This document shows positions 1-5,627 of a DNA stretch of 5,627 nucleotides, piece after piece (within the stretch, counting starts at the first letter, position 1; each line of letters opens with the position of its first letter). The notes beneath the pieces were generated by a model that searched no databases, had not been told where the DNA came from, and was given only the letters and a program-made list of their open reading frames with translations. Location of the stretch: NCBI GenBank assembly GCA_947380915.1, contig CANCSY010000214.1, forward strand, positions 1 through 5,627, given 5' to 3'. The stretch comes from Beijerinckiaceae bacterium (GTDB lineage Bacteria > Pseudomonadota > Alphaproteobacteria > Rhizobiales > Beijerinckiaceae). The position numbers and the translations under genes were made by a program.

Positions 1-1053
1 TTGCTGATCCGCCATTCGGCTGGCGATCAGTCGTTCGCCGACATCATGCAGATCAAGCAGAATGCCAACCGGGCGGCCAATCTGGTGCGGCAGCTGCTGG
101 CCTTTTCGCGCCAGCAGACCCTGCGGCCCAAGGTGCTTGACGTAACCGATGTGCTGGCCGAGTTGGCGAACCTGCTGCGGCGCCTGATCGGCGAGAACAT
201 CGAACTGCGCATGGTCCATGGGCGCGATCTGGGCCCGGTGCAGGTTGACCCCGGCCAGCTTGACCAGGTGATCATCAATCTGGCCGTCAATGCCCGGGAC
301 GCCATGGCCGGTGGCGGCGTGCTGAGCATTCGCACCGCCAATGTGACCCCGGCCGATGCACGGGCCATTGGCCCGGCCGTGCTGCCGGAAGGTGACTATG
401 TCTTGATCGAGGTGACCGACACGGGACATGGGATAAGCAGCGAGAATCTGGGCAAGATCTTCGAGCCCTTCTTCACCACCAAGGAAGTCGGGGCCGGGAC
501 CGGTCTTGGCCTGTCCACGGTCTATGGCATCGTCAAGCAGACGGGCGGCTTCATTGTGCCGACCTCGGCGCCCGGGCGCGGTGCCACCTTTTCCATCTAT
601 CTGCCGCGCCACCTGCCAACCGACGTGGCCGAGCCGCCGGTTGTGGAAAGTGCCGTGCGCGAGGCCGGGCGTGACCTGACGGGCAAGGGCACGATCCTGC
701 TGGTGGAAGACGAGGATGCGGTGCGGACCTTTGCCGGCCGTGCCCTGCGCAACAAGGGCTATACGGTGCTTGAGGCCGCCTCGGGCGAACGGGCGCTCGA
801 GATTGTCATGAGCCACAATGGCCGAATCGATCTGCTGATTTCAGACGTGGTGATGCCCAGCATGGACGGGCCGACCCTGATCAAGCAGGCCCGCCGTCAC
901 CGCTATGACATGAAAATCATCTTCATTTCCGGCTATGCCGAGGAGGCCTTCCGGCGCAATCTGGACCCCAGGGAAACCTTCGCTTTCCTGCCAAAACCCT
1001 TCAGTCTCAAGCAGTTGGCGAGCAAGGTGAAGGAGGCGATTGGTGGCGCCTGA
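1..1053 (+). CDS. cckA: CckA-type hybrid histidine kinase, C-terminal part (5' end outside window)
   Basis: This is the last 350 codons of a hybrid sensor kinase. Position 1 is mid-gene, so the TTG there is read as leucine and not as a start. The window opens in the DHp dimerisation helices (residues 1-40, including [16 protein letters not shown]), so the phospho-acceptor histidine lies just upstream. The HATPase domain follows: N box near 88-102 ([15 protein letters not shown]), G1 at 139-145 (TDTGHGI), F box near 152-160 (KIFEPFFTT) and G2 near 166-178 ([13 protein letters not shown]). A receiver domain fills about 230-347, with acidic pocket E236/D237/D239, phospho-acceptor D282, S310 and K332. 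In known alphaproteobacteria CckA passes phosphate through ChpT to CtrA and CpdR and controls the cell cycle. The [16 protein letters not shown] and SGYAEEAFR stretches and the position before recA support cckA over a generic hybrid kinase. No clear terminator follows it. Confidence 0.9.
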   Translation: MLIRHSAGDQSFADIMQIKQNANRAANLVRQLLAFSRQQTLRPKVLDVTDVLAELANLLRRLIGENIELRMVHGRDLGPVQVDPGQLDQVIINLAVNARDAMAGGGVLSIRTANVTPADARAIGPAVLPEGDYVLIEVTDTGHGISSENLGKIFEPFFTTKEVGAGTGLGLSTVYGIVKQTGGFIVPTSAPGRGATFSIYLPRHLPTDVAEPPVVESAVREAGRDLTGKGTILLVEDEDAVRTFAGRALRNKGYTVLEAASGERALEIVMSHNGRIDLLISDVVMPSMDGPTLIKQARRHRYDMKIIFISGYAEEAFRRNLDPRETFAFLPKPFSLKQLASKVKEAIGGA

Positions 1054-1080
1054 GCCATTTTGAGCGCGCGCGAAGGGGCG

Positions 1081-1095
1081 GAACATTGAGCGAAC
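1081..1095 (+). promoter_or_regulatory. LexA operator (SOS box) of recA
   Basis: GAAC at 1081-1084 and GAAC at 1092-1095 are separated by exactly 7 bases (GAACATTGAGCGAAC, followed by A). This direct repeat matches the known alphaproteobacterial LexA site, written GAAC-N7-GAAC or GTTC-N7-GTTC on the other strand. It lies 85 bp before the recA start and just upstream of the candidate -35 element. LexA bound here should repress recA until DNA damage triggers LexA self-cleavage through RecA filaments. The match is read directly; LexA control is inferred from the class. Confidence 0.85.
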
Positions 1096-1103
1096 AAAAA
1101 GTC

Positions 1104-1131
1104 TTGCACAGAAGAACGAAATGAGTACATT
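1104..1131 (+). promoter_or_regulatory. Candidate sigma-70-like promoter of recA with imperfect second LexA box in its spacer
   Basis: TTGCAC (1104-1109) and TACATT (1126-1131) are separated by 16 bases. They match the housekeeping consensus at 3 of 6 and 4 of 6 positions, so the call rests partly on position: downstream of the LexA box and about 50 bases before the recA start. Within and next to the spacer lies GAAC-N7-GTAC (1114-1128), one base away from a second LexA box. A repressor there would cover the -10 element. Confidence 0.45.
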
Positions 1132-1165
1132 TGGTTTCGTTGCAAGCACGCATCGCCCATGAAAT

Positions 1166-1173
1166 AAGGGGAG
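1166..1173 (+). promoter_or_regulatory. Ribosome binding site of recA, supports start at 1181
   Basis: AAGGGGAG ends 7 bases before the ATG at 1181. It is a better Shine-Dalgarno sequence than the GGAA (1208-1211) that precedes the alternative in-frame ATG at 1220, so it favours the longer RecA form. Confidence 0.8.
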
Positions 1174-1180
1174 CCTACAG

Positions 1181-2248
1181 ATGGCCACCGCGTCCCTGCG
1201 CCTCGTCGGAAACGAATCAATGGACAAGAAAAAGGCTCTCGACGCCGCTCTCAGCCAGATCGAGCGTGCTTTCGGCAAGGGCTCCGTGATGAAGCTCGGC
1301 GCCCGCGACGGCGCGGTCGAGACCGAGGTGATCTCGAGTGGCTCCCTGGGCCTCGACATTGCGCTCGGCGTTGGCGGCCTGCCACGTGGCCGCATCATCG
1401 AGATTTACGGGCCGGAATCCTCGGGCAAGACGACACTTGCCCTGCATGTGGTGGCTGAGGCCCAGAAGCGTGGTGGCATCGCCGCTTTCGTGGACGCGGA
1501 ACATGCCCTCGACCCGTCTTATGCCCGCAAGCTGGGCGTGGATGTTGACGAGTTGCTGATCTCCCAGCCCGACACCGGTGAGCAGGCGCTTGAGATTGCC
1601 GATACCCTGGTGCGCTCCGGCGCCATCGAGGTGCTGGTCATCGACAGCGTCGCGGCGCTGGTCCCCCGAGCCGAGCTTGAGGGCGAGATGGGCGACAGCC
1701 ATGTGGGCCTGCAGGCCCGGCTGATGAGCCAGGCCCTGCGCAAGCTCACCGCCTCGATCTCGCGCTCCAAGACCATGGTCATCTTCATCAACCAGATCCG
1801 CATGAAGATCGGCGTGATGTATGGCTCGCCCGAGACCACGACCGGCGGCAACGCCCTGAAATTCTATGCCTCCGTCCGCCTCGACATTCGCCGCACCGGC
1901 GCCATCAAGGACCGCGAGGAAGTGGTGGGCAACGCCACCCGCGTGAAGGTGGTCAAGAACAAGGTCGCCCCGCCCTTCAAGCAGGTGGAATTCGACATCA
2001 TGTATGGCGAAGGCATCTCCAAGATGGGCGAACTCGTCGATCTCGGCGTCAAGGCCGGTGTGGTCGAGAAGTCCGGCGCCTGGTTCTCCTATGACAGCCA
2101 GCGCCTCGGCCAGGGCCGCGAGAACGCCAAGACCTTCCTGAAGCAGAACCCGGATGCGGCGGCCCGCATCGAAATGGCCATTCGCGAGAACGCTGGCCTC
2201 ATCGCCGAGAAGATCCTCGACGCAGGCCCGGAAGACGACGCAGAGTAA
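1181..2248 (+). CDS. recA: Recombinase RecA
   Basis: Complete 355-residue RecA, the ATP-dependent strand-exchange protein that forms filaments on single-stranded DNA, drives homologous recombination and stimulates LexA cleavage. Residues 14-45 form the N-terminal oligomerisation helix and strand. Walker A is GPESSGKTT at 77-85, the catalytic glutamate is E107 in VDAEHALDP, and Walker B is [10 protein letters not shown] at 151-160 with D155. DNA-binding loop L1 lies near 167-180 and loop L2 near 204-228, starting with NQIR (Q205). The C-terminal domain ends in a short acidic tail (GPEDDAE). Length is close to the usual 345-360. I chose the ATG at 1181 because of its ribosome binding site and because alphaproteobacterial RecA proteins often carry a 10-15 residue extension; an ATG at 1220 would give 342 residues, starting near the E. 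coli position. All key residues are intact. It is probably transcribed alone, under LexA, and ends at the terminator at 2394-2421. Confidence 0.98.
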   Translation: MATASLRLVGNESMDKKKALDAALSQIERAFGKGSVMKLGARDGAVETEVISSGSLGLDIALGVGGLPRGRIIEIYGPESSGKTTLALHVVAEAQKRGGIAAFVDAEHALDPSYARKLGVDVDELLISQPDTGEQALEIADTLVRSGAIEVLVIDSVAALVPRAELEGEMGDSHVGLQARLMSQALRKLTASISRSKTMVIFINQIRMKIGVMYGSPETTTGGNALKFYASVRLDIRRTGAIKDREEVVGNATRVKVVKNKVAPPFKQVEFDIMYGEGISKMGELVDLGVKAGVVEKSGAWFSYDSQRLGQGRENAKTFLKQNPDAAARIEMAIRENAGLIAEKILDAGPEDDAE

Positions 2249-2393
2249 CGACGGCAGGCGGGTCGCCCCACGGTAGAAGGTCCCCTCTACAGGCGAAAGC
2301 GCCCCGCGCCCCCGAATGGAGCGCCGAAACCTGAGCATCCCTGTTGCGCGACATGGGTTCTCACTCGACAGTGTCCCGTCCCGCCGTTAGAAC
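2249..2393 (+). other. Long recA 3' untranslated region
   Basis: About 145 bases separate the recA stop from the terminator hairpin. I see no coding sequence with a ribosome binding site. Small potential hairpins are present: GTAGA (2273-2277) with TCTAC (2286-2290), and GGCG (2292-2295) with CGCC (2300-2303). No convincing internal promoter is visible, so the simplest reading is the recA 3' UTR. A small RNA released from this region is possible but unsupported. Confidence 0.45.
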
Positions 2394-2421
2394 AGCCCGG
2401 ATCGAAAGATCCGGGCTTTTT
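2394..2421 (+). terminator. Intrinsic terminator of recA
   Basis: A perfect 10 bp stem, AGCCCGGATC (2394-2403) with GATCCGGGCT (2408-2417), closes on a GAAA tetraloop (2404-2407). It runs directly into a T tract (2417-2421, then CCTT). This is a textbook Rho-independent terminator with a stable GNRA loop. It separates recA transcription from alaS. Confidence 0.95.
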
Positions 2422-2441
2422 CCTTGCGTCAGCATCACGTC

Positions 2442-2516
2442 TTGACGAAGGTGGCGAAGAAGCTCGCGATCCCCAGGAAATTCCCGGGAACTTGGGCAGG
2501 GCCGCCGGGGCGCGGC
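2442..2516 (+). promoter_or_regulatory. alaS leader: weak promoter candidate, palindrome and possible hairpins
   Basis: After the recA terminator, alaS needs its own promoter. TTGACG (2442-2447) is a good -35 match, but 17 bases on there is only CGCGAT (2465-2470), a poor -10, so the promoter is tentative. TTCCCGGGAA (2481-2490) is a perfect 10 bp palindrome. It sits inside a possible RNA stem, CCCAGG (2472-2477) with CTTGGG (2491-2496, one G-U pair). A second stem, GCCGC (2501-2505) with GCGGC (2512-2516), follows. E. coli AlaRS is reported to repress its own gene by binding a palindrome at the promoter; any parallel here is inference only. Confidence 0.3.
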
Positions 2517-2537
2517 TGAACAGGAACGGTTCGTCAC

Positions 2538-5213
2538 ATGAGCGGCGTCAACGAAATCCGGTCGACATTTCTTGAGTATTTCGCGGACGCGGGGCACTCC
2601 GTGGTCGAGTCCTCCCCCCTGGTCCCGCGCAACGACCCCACATTGATGTTCACCAATGCGGGCATGGTGCAGTTCAAGAATGTCTTCACCGGCGTCGAAA
2701 AGCGCCCCTACAGCCGCGCGGCGAGCTCCCAGAAATGCGTGCGCGCCGGGGGCAAGCACAACGACCTCGACAATGTCGGCTACACGGCGCGCCACCACAC
2801 CTTCTTCGAGATGCTCGGCAATTTCTCCTTCGGCGATTATTTCAAGGCCGAGGCGATCGAACTGGCCTGGAAGCTGATCAGCAAGGAGTTCGCCCTCAAC
2901 AAGGACCGCCTGCTCGTCACCGTCTACCACACGGACGACGAGGCCTTCGACCTGTGGAAGAAGATCGCGGGCTTCAGCGACGACCGCATCATCCGCATCC
3001 CCACCTCCGACAATTTCTGGTCCATGGGCGAGACCGGCCCCTGCGGCCCCTGCTCGGAAATCTTCTACGATCAGGGCCCGGCCCTGCAGGGCGGCCCTCC
3101 CGGCAGCCCGGACGAGGATGGCGACCGTTTCCTGGAATTCTGGAATCTCGTCTTCATGCAATATGAGCAGGTGGATGGCGGCCAGCGTATCCCCCTGCCC
3201 CGCCCCTCCATCGACACGGGCATGGGCCTCGAGCGCATCGCGGCGATCCTGCAGGGCGTGCATTCCAACTATGACATCGACCTCATGCGCGCCCTCATCC
3301 GCGCATCATCGGAGGCTACGGGCGTGGATGCGGATGGCCCGCAAAAGGCCAGCCACCGCATCATCGCCGACCATCTGCGCGCCTCCGCCTTTCTGGTCGC
3401 CGACGGGGTGCTGCCCTCCAACGAGGGCCGCGGCTATGTGTTGCGCCGCATCATGCGCCGGGCCATGCGCCATGCGCAGCTGCTGGGCTCGCGCGATCCG
3501 CTGATGTGGCGGCTCGTGCCGGTGCTGGTGCGCGAAATGGGCCAAGCCTATCCTGAACTGGTGCGCGCAGAGGGGCTGATCAGCGAGACCCTGCGGCTGG
3601 AGGAGACGCGCTTTCGCGTCACGCTGGCGCGTGGTCTCTCGATCCTTGACGAGGAGGCCGTGGGCCTTGTCAGCGGGCAGAAGCTCAATGGCGAGACCGC
3701 CTTCAAGCTCTATGACACCTATGGCTTCCCGCTGGACCTGACCCAGGAGGCCCTGCGCGCGCGGGGCGTGGGCGTGGACACCGACGCCTTTTCCAAGGCC
3801 ATGGAGCGCCAGCGCGCCGAAGCCCGCAAGGCCTGGGCGGGTTCGGGCGAGGCGGCGACCGAAACCGTCTGGTTCGGCGTGCGCGATCATGTGGGCGCGA
3901 CCGAATATCTGGGCTATGAGACCGAGCGCGCCGAGGGCGTGGTGGGCGCGCTGGTGAGTGGCGGCCAGGAGGTCGAGGTTCTCGAGGCCGGGCAGAAAGG
4001 CCTCGTCGTGCTCAACCAGACGCCTTTCTATGGCGAATCGGGCGGCCAGGTGGGCGACATGGGCGTCATGACCGCCGTGGGCCTGCGGGTGCTTGTCACC
4101 AATACGCAGAAGAAGCTCGGCGATCTCTTCGTCCATGAAGTGACCGTGGAGCTGGGCGCCCTGCGCAAGGGCCAGGCCCTTGAGCTGGAGGTGGACCACA
4201 GCCGCCGCAGCGCCATCCGCGCCAACCATTCGGCCACCCATCTGCTGCACGAGGCCCTGCGCCAGGTGCTCGGCGATCATGTGGCCCAGAAGGGTTCGCT
4301 GGTCTCCCCCGACCGGCTGCGCTTCGATTTCGCCCATCCCAAGCCCATCAGCGACGGCGAGTTGGCGCAGGTTGAAGAGATCGCCAACCGCATGGTGCTG
4401 CAGAACGGCCCCGTGGAGACGCGCCTCATGGGGATCGAGGACGCCCGGGAGTCCGGCGCCCGCGCGCTCTTTGGCGAGAAATATGGCGACGAGGTCCGCG
4501 TCGTGACCATGGGCGTCGAGACGGACGGCGAGCGGGCGGGCAAGGCCTTCTCCATCGAATTGTGCGGCGGCACCCATGTGCGGCGCACCGGCGACATAGG
4601 CCTCGTGTCCATCGTGGCCGAGAGCGCGGTGGCGGCGGGCGTGCGGCGTCTGGAAGCCAAGACCGCCGATGGCGCTCGCCAGCATCTGAACGAAGAGGGC
4701 AAGCGCCTGCGCGAGCTGGCGACCCTGCTGAAGTCCCCCGCGGACGACGCCGCCGAGCGCCTCGCGGCCCTCATCGAGGATCGCCGCAAGCTCGAGCGCG
4801 AATTGACCGAAGCCCGCCGCAAGCTCGCCATGGGCGGTGGCGGCGGCGGCGCCGAGGACGGCATGCGCGAGGTCGCGGGCGTCAAGCTCTTCGCCCGCGC
4901 GGTCAGCGGCATCGAGATGAAGGACCTGAAGTCCCTCGCGGACGAGGCCAAGACCAAGGTGGGCTCGGGCGTCGTGGCCATCGTGGGCGTGGCGCCCGAT
5001 GGCAAGGCGGGCGTGGTGGTGGGCGTGACGGCTGACCTGACGGCGCGCTTCAACGCGGTGGACTTCGTGCGCATCGCCGCCGAATGCCTCGGCGGCAAGG
5101 GCGGCGGCGGACGGCCCGACATGGCCCAGGCTGGCGGACCCGATGGCGCGGGCGCCGACAAGGCGCTGGCGGCCATCACCGAAGCGCTGGCCGCGAAAGC
5201 CGCATCAGCTTAA
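2538..5213 (+). CDS. alaS: Alanine--tRNA ligase (AlaRS)
   Basis: Complete 891-residue class II synthetase that charges tRNA-Ala with alanine and hydrolyses mischarged Ser- or Gly-tRNA. The catalytic domain (about 1-250) starts with the typical [12 protein letters not shown] and shows [14 protein letters not shown] (30-43, motif 1 region), [20 protein letters not shown] (81-100, motif 2 region), [14 protein letters not shown] (167-180) and motif 3 GMGLERIA (228-235). The tRNA-recognition helical domain follows to about 450. The editing domain carries the zinc ligands H564 and H568 (HSATH) and C676 and H680 (CGGTH). A charged helical segment (about 714-764) and a six-glycine run (766-771) lead to the C-Ala domain, which contains [16 protein letters not shown] (852-867). 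Length is within the family norm (about 870-900). The start has only a modest, distant AGGAA (2522-2526), but the protein N-terminus fits the family exactly. No truncation or frameshift is seen. Confidence 0.98.
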   Translation: MSGVNEIRSTFLEYFADAGHSVVESSPLVPRNDPTLMFTNAGMVQFKNVFTGVEKRPYSRAASSQKCVRAGGKHNDLDNVGYTARHHTFFEMLGNFSFGDYFKAEAIELAWKLISKEFALNKDRLLVTVYHTDDEAFDLWKKIAGFSDDRIIRIPTSDNFWSMGETGPCGPCSEIFYDQGPALQGGPPGSPDEDGDRFLEFWNLVFMQYEQVDGGQRIPLPRPSIDTGMGLERIAAILQGVHSNYDIDLMRALIRASSEATGVDADGPQKASHRIIADHLRASAFLVADGVLPSNEGRGYVLRRIMRRAMRHAQLLGSRDPLMWRLVPVLVREMGQAYPELVRAEGLISETLRLEETRFRVTLARGLSILDEEAVGLVSGQKLNGETAFKLYDTYGFPLDLTQEALRARGVGVDTDAFSKAMERQRAEARKAWAGSGEAATETVWFGVRDHVGATEYLGYETERAEGVVGALVSGGQEVEVLEAGQKGLVVLNQTPFYGESGGQVGDMGVMTAVGLRVLVTNTQKKLGDLFVHEVTVELGALRKGQALELEVDHSRRSAIRANHSATHLLHEALRQVLGDHVAQKGSLVSPDRLRFDFAHPKPISDGELAQVEEIANRMVLQNGPVETRLMGIEDARESGARALFGEKYGDEVRVVTMGVETDGERAGKAFSIELCGGTHVRRTGDIGLVSIVAESAVAAGVRRLEAKTADGARQHLNEEGKRLRELATLLKSPADDAAERLAALIEDRRKLERELTEARRKLAMGGGGGGAEDGMREVAGVKLFARAVSGIEMKDLKSLADEAKTKVGSGVVAIVGVAPDGKAGVVVGVTADLTARFNAVDFVRIAAECLGGKGGGGRPDMAQAGGPDGAGADKALAAITEALAAKAASA

Positions 5214-5228
5214 AAGTCTCGCCTCCTT

Positions 5229-5253
5229 GGAACCTCGCAACTGAGCCCCTGTT
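5229..5253 (+). promoter_or_regulatory. Candidate EcfG-type (general stress) promoter of dps
   Basis: GGAAC (5229-5233) is followed after exactly 16 bases by TGTT (5250-5253). The alphaproteobacterial general stress sigma factor EcfG (SigT/RpoE2) recognises GGAAC-N16/17-CGTT, so one -10 base differs. Transcription would start near 5259-5262, roughly 50 bases before the dps start. Dps is a plausible member of that regulon. The match is short and untested. Confidence 0.45.
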
Positions 5254-5257
5254 GACA

Positions 5258-5284
5258 GGGCGCGGCGCCTGACGCGCGGCGCCC
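5258..5284 (+). repeat. GC-rich inverted repeat between alaS and dps
   Basis: GGGCGC (5258-5263) pairs with GCGCCC (5279-5284). After a G-G mismatch, GCGC (5265-5268) pairs with GCGC (5274-5277), leaving the loop CTGAC (5269-5273). The same sequence is also a direct repeat: GCGCGGCGCC occurs at 5260-5269 and 5274-5283. No T tract follows, so it is not a normal intrinsic terminator. It could be a weak alaS terminator, a 5' mRNA hairpin of dps or a protein-binding site. Confidence 0.6.
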
Positions 5285-5295
5285 AGGCCCAGTGC

Positions 5296-5301
5296 GAGGA
5301 G
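5296..5301 (+). promoter_or_regulatory. Ribosome binding site of dps
   Basis: GAGGAG ends 7 bases before the ATG at 5309. It fixes the start of the partial dps gene and argues against the in-frame ATG at codon 8 (5330). Confidence 0.8.
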
Positions 5302-5308
5302 ATCAGAG

Positions 5309-5627
5309 ATGGCGGCCAATACCGAGCCCATGGACACCGGCCTGTCTGAAAAGCTGCGCGCGCATTTCGCGTTGCAGCTCAGCGGCGTGCTCGACGACGC
5401 CTATTCCCTCATGGTGCAGACCCATGTCTACCACTGGAATGTGCGCGGGCCGCTCTTCGAGCCCATCCACAAGCTTCTGCAGCAGCATTACGAGACCCTG
5501 TTCGAAACGGCGGACGAGATCGCCGAGCGGGTGCGGCAACTCGGCTTCGCCGCGCCTGTGGGGGCCAAGACCTTCCCCAGCGGGGTGAAGATCCCCGCCA
5601 CCATGCCCGATGAGGACGAGATGCTGG
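5309..5627 (+). CDS. dps: Dps-family ferritin-like DNA-protection protein, N-terminal part (3' end outside window)
   Basis: An open frame of 106 codons runs off the window end; a full Dps is usually about 150-190 residues. Dps proteins form 12-subunit shells that oxidise and store iron with peroxide and often coat DNA during starvation or oxidative stress. The family signature is clear: THVYHWNVRGPLFEPIHKLL (38-57), then DEIAERVRQLG (69-79). Aligned by eye to E. coli Dps, H42, H54, D69 and E73 match the ferroxidase residues H51, H63, D78 and E82. The position of D67 is occupied here by Q58. The N-terminal tail is short, with only K15 and R17 as basic residues, so DNA binding through a lysine-rich tail is not obvious. 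The start is supported by GAGGAG 7 bases upstream. The gene lies 95 bp after alaS, behind a candidate stress promoter and a hairpin. Confidence 0.92.
   Translation, partial: MAANTEPMDTGLSEKLRAHFALQLSGVLDDAYSLMVQTHVYHWNVRGPLFEPIHKLLQQHYETLFETADEIAERVRQLGFAAPVGAKTFPSGVKIPATMPDEDEML

Noticed and set aside
1080..1105. GGAAC upstream of recA as an EcfG promoter
   Set aside because: The bases 16-17 further on (GTCT or TCTT) do not match CGTT. The GGAAC is explained by the LexA box.
1217..2338. Long minus-strand open frame across recA
   Set aside because: It is antisense to a clear, complete recA and has no recognisable domain. Such frames are expected in GC-rich coding DNA.
2316..2390. Short 24-codon plus-strand frame in the recA-alaS gap
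   Set aside because: There is no ribosome binding site upstream (only C-rich sequence), and it ends just before the recA terminator hairpin.
2518..2532. GAAC-N7-GTTC just before the alaS start as another LexA site
   Set aside because: The half-sites are inverted, whereas alphaproteobacterial LexA sites are direct repeats. It also overlaps the translation initiation region.
3306..4685. 459-codon minus-strand open frame across alaS
   Set aside because: It is histidine- and alanine-rich, with low-complexity character typical of antisense frames, and lies opposite conserved AlaRS domains.
4833..4850. Run of six glycine codons in alaS as a slippage-prone or foreign insert
   Set aside because: It lies at the linker between the helical segment and the C-Ala domain, where glycine-rich linkers are expected. 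The frame is intact on both sides.
5091..5111. Extra glycine in the C-Ala [10 protein letters not shown] motif compared with E. coli GGKGGGRPD
   Set aside because: To my recollection the four-glycine form is common in alphaproteobacterial AlaRS, so it is not unusual here.
5292..5588. 98-codon plus-strand frame starting GTG at 5292
   Set aside because: It is the wrong frame of the dps gene. The frame starting at 5309 has the Dps signature and the ribosome binding site.

Overview
This is a 5.6 kb, GC-rich window whose four genes all lie on the + strand. It looks like an ordinary chromosomal core region of an alphaproteobacterium. The evidence is a CckA-type hybrid histidine kinase, a RecA with the N-terminal extension common in alphaproteobacteria, and a direct-repeat GAAC-N7-GAAC LexA box upstream of recA, which is the operator type known from this class. 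I cannot place it below class level. There are no tRNA or rRNA genes, insertion sequences, CRISPR arrays or signs of recent transfer.

Layout: (1) 1-1053, the 3' part of cckA. It begins inside the dimerisation helices just after the phospho-acceptor histidine, then carries a complete ATPase domain and receiver domain. (2) 1054-1180, a 127 bp gap with the recA control region: a perfect LexA box, a weak sigma-70-like promoter with a second imperfect box in its spacer, and a strong ribosome binding site. (3) 1181-2248, complete recA. (4) 2249-2537, a 289 bp gap. It holds a roughly 145 nt recA 3' UTR ending in a near-ideal intrinsic terminator (2394-2421), then the alaS leader with a 10 bp palindrome and possible hairpins. 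(5) 2538-5213, complete alaS. (6) 5214-5308, a gap with a candidate general-stress (EcfG-type) promoter, a GC-rich hairpin and a good ribosome binding site. (7) 5309 to the window end, the 5' part of a dps-family ferritin-like gene.

The genes cover cell-cycle phosphorelay signalling (CckA to ChpT to CtrA/CpdR), SOS recombination and repair (RecA), tRNA-Ala charging with editing (AlaS), and DNA protection with iron storage (Dps). The intergenic signals suggest mostly separate transcription: recA under LexA and ended by its own terminator, alaS from its own leader, and dps probably under the general stress response. I found no convincing new biological system. The points most worth checking are regulatory (the paired LexA boxes and the dps promoter with its hairpin) and one unusual residue in the Dps ferroxidase site.
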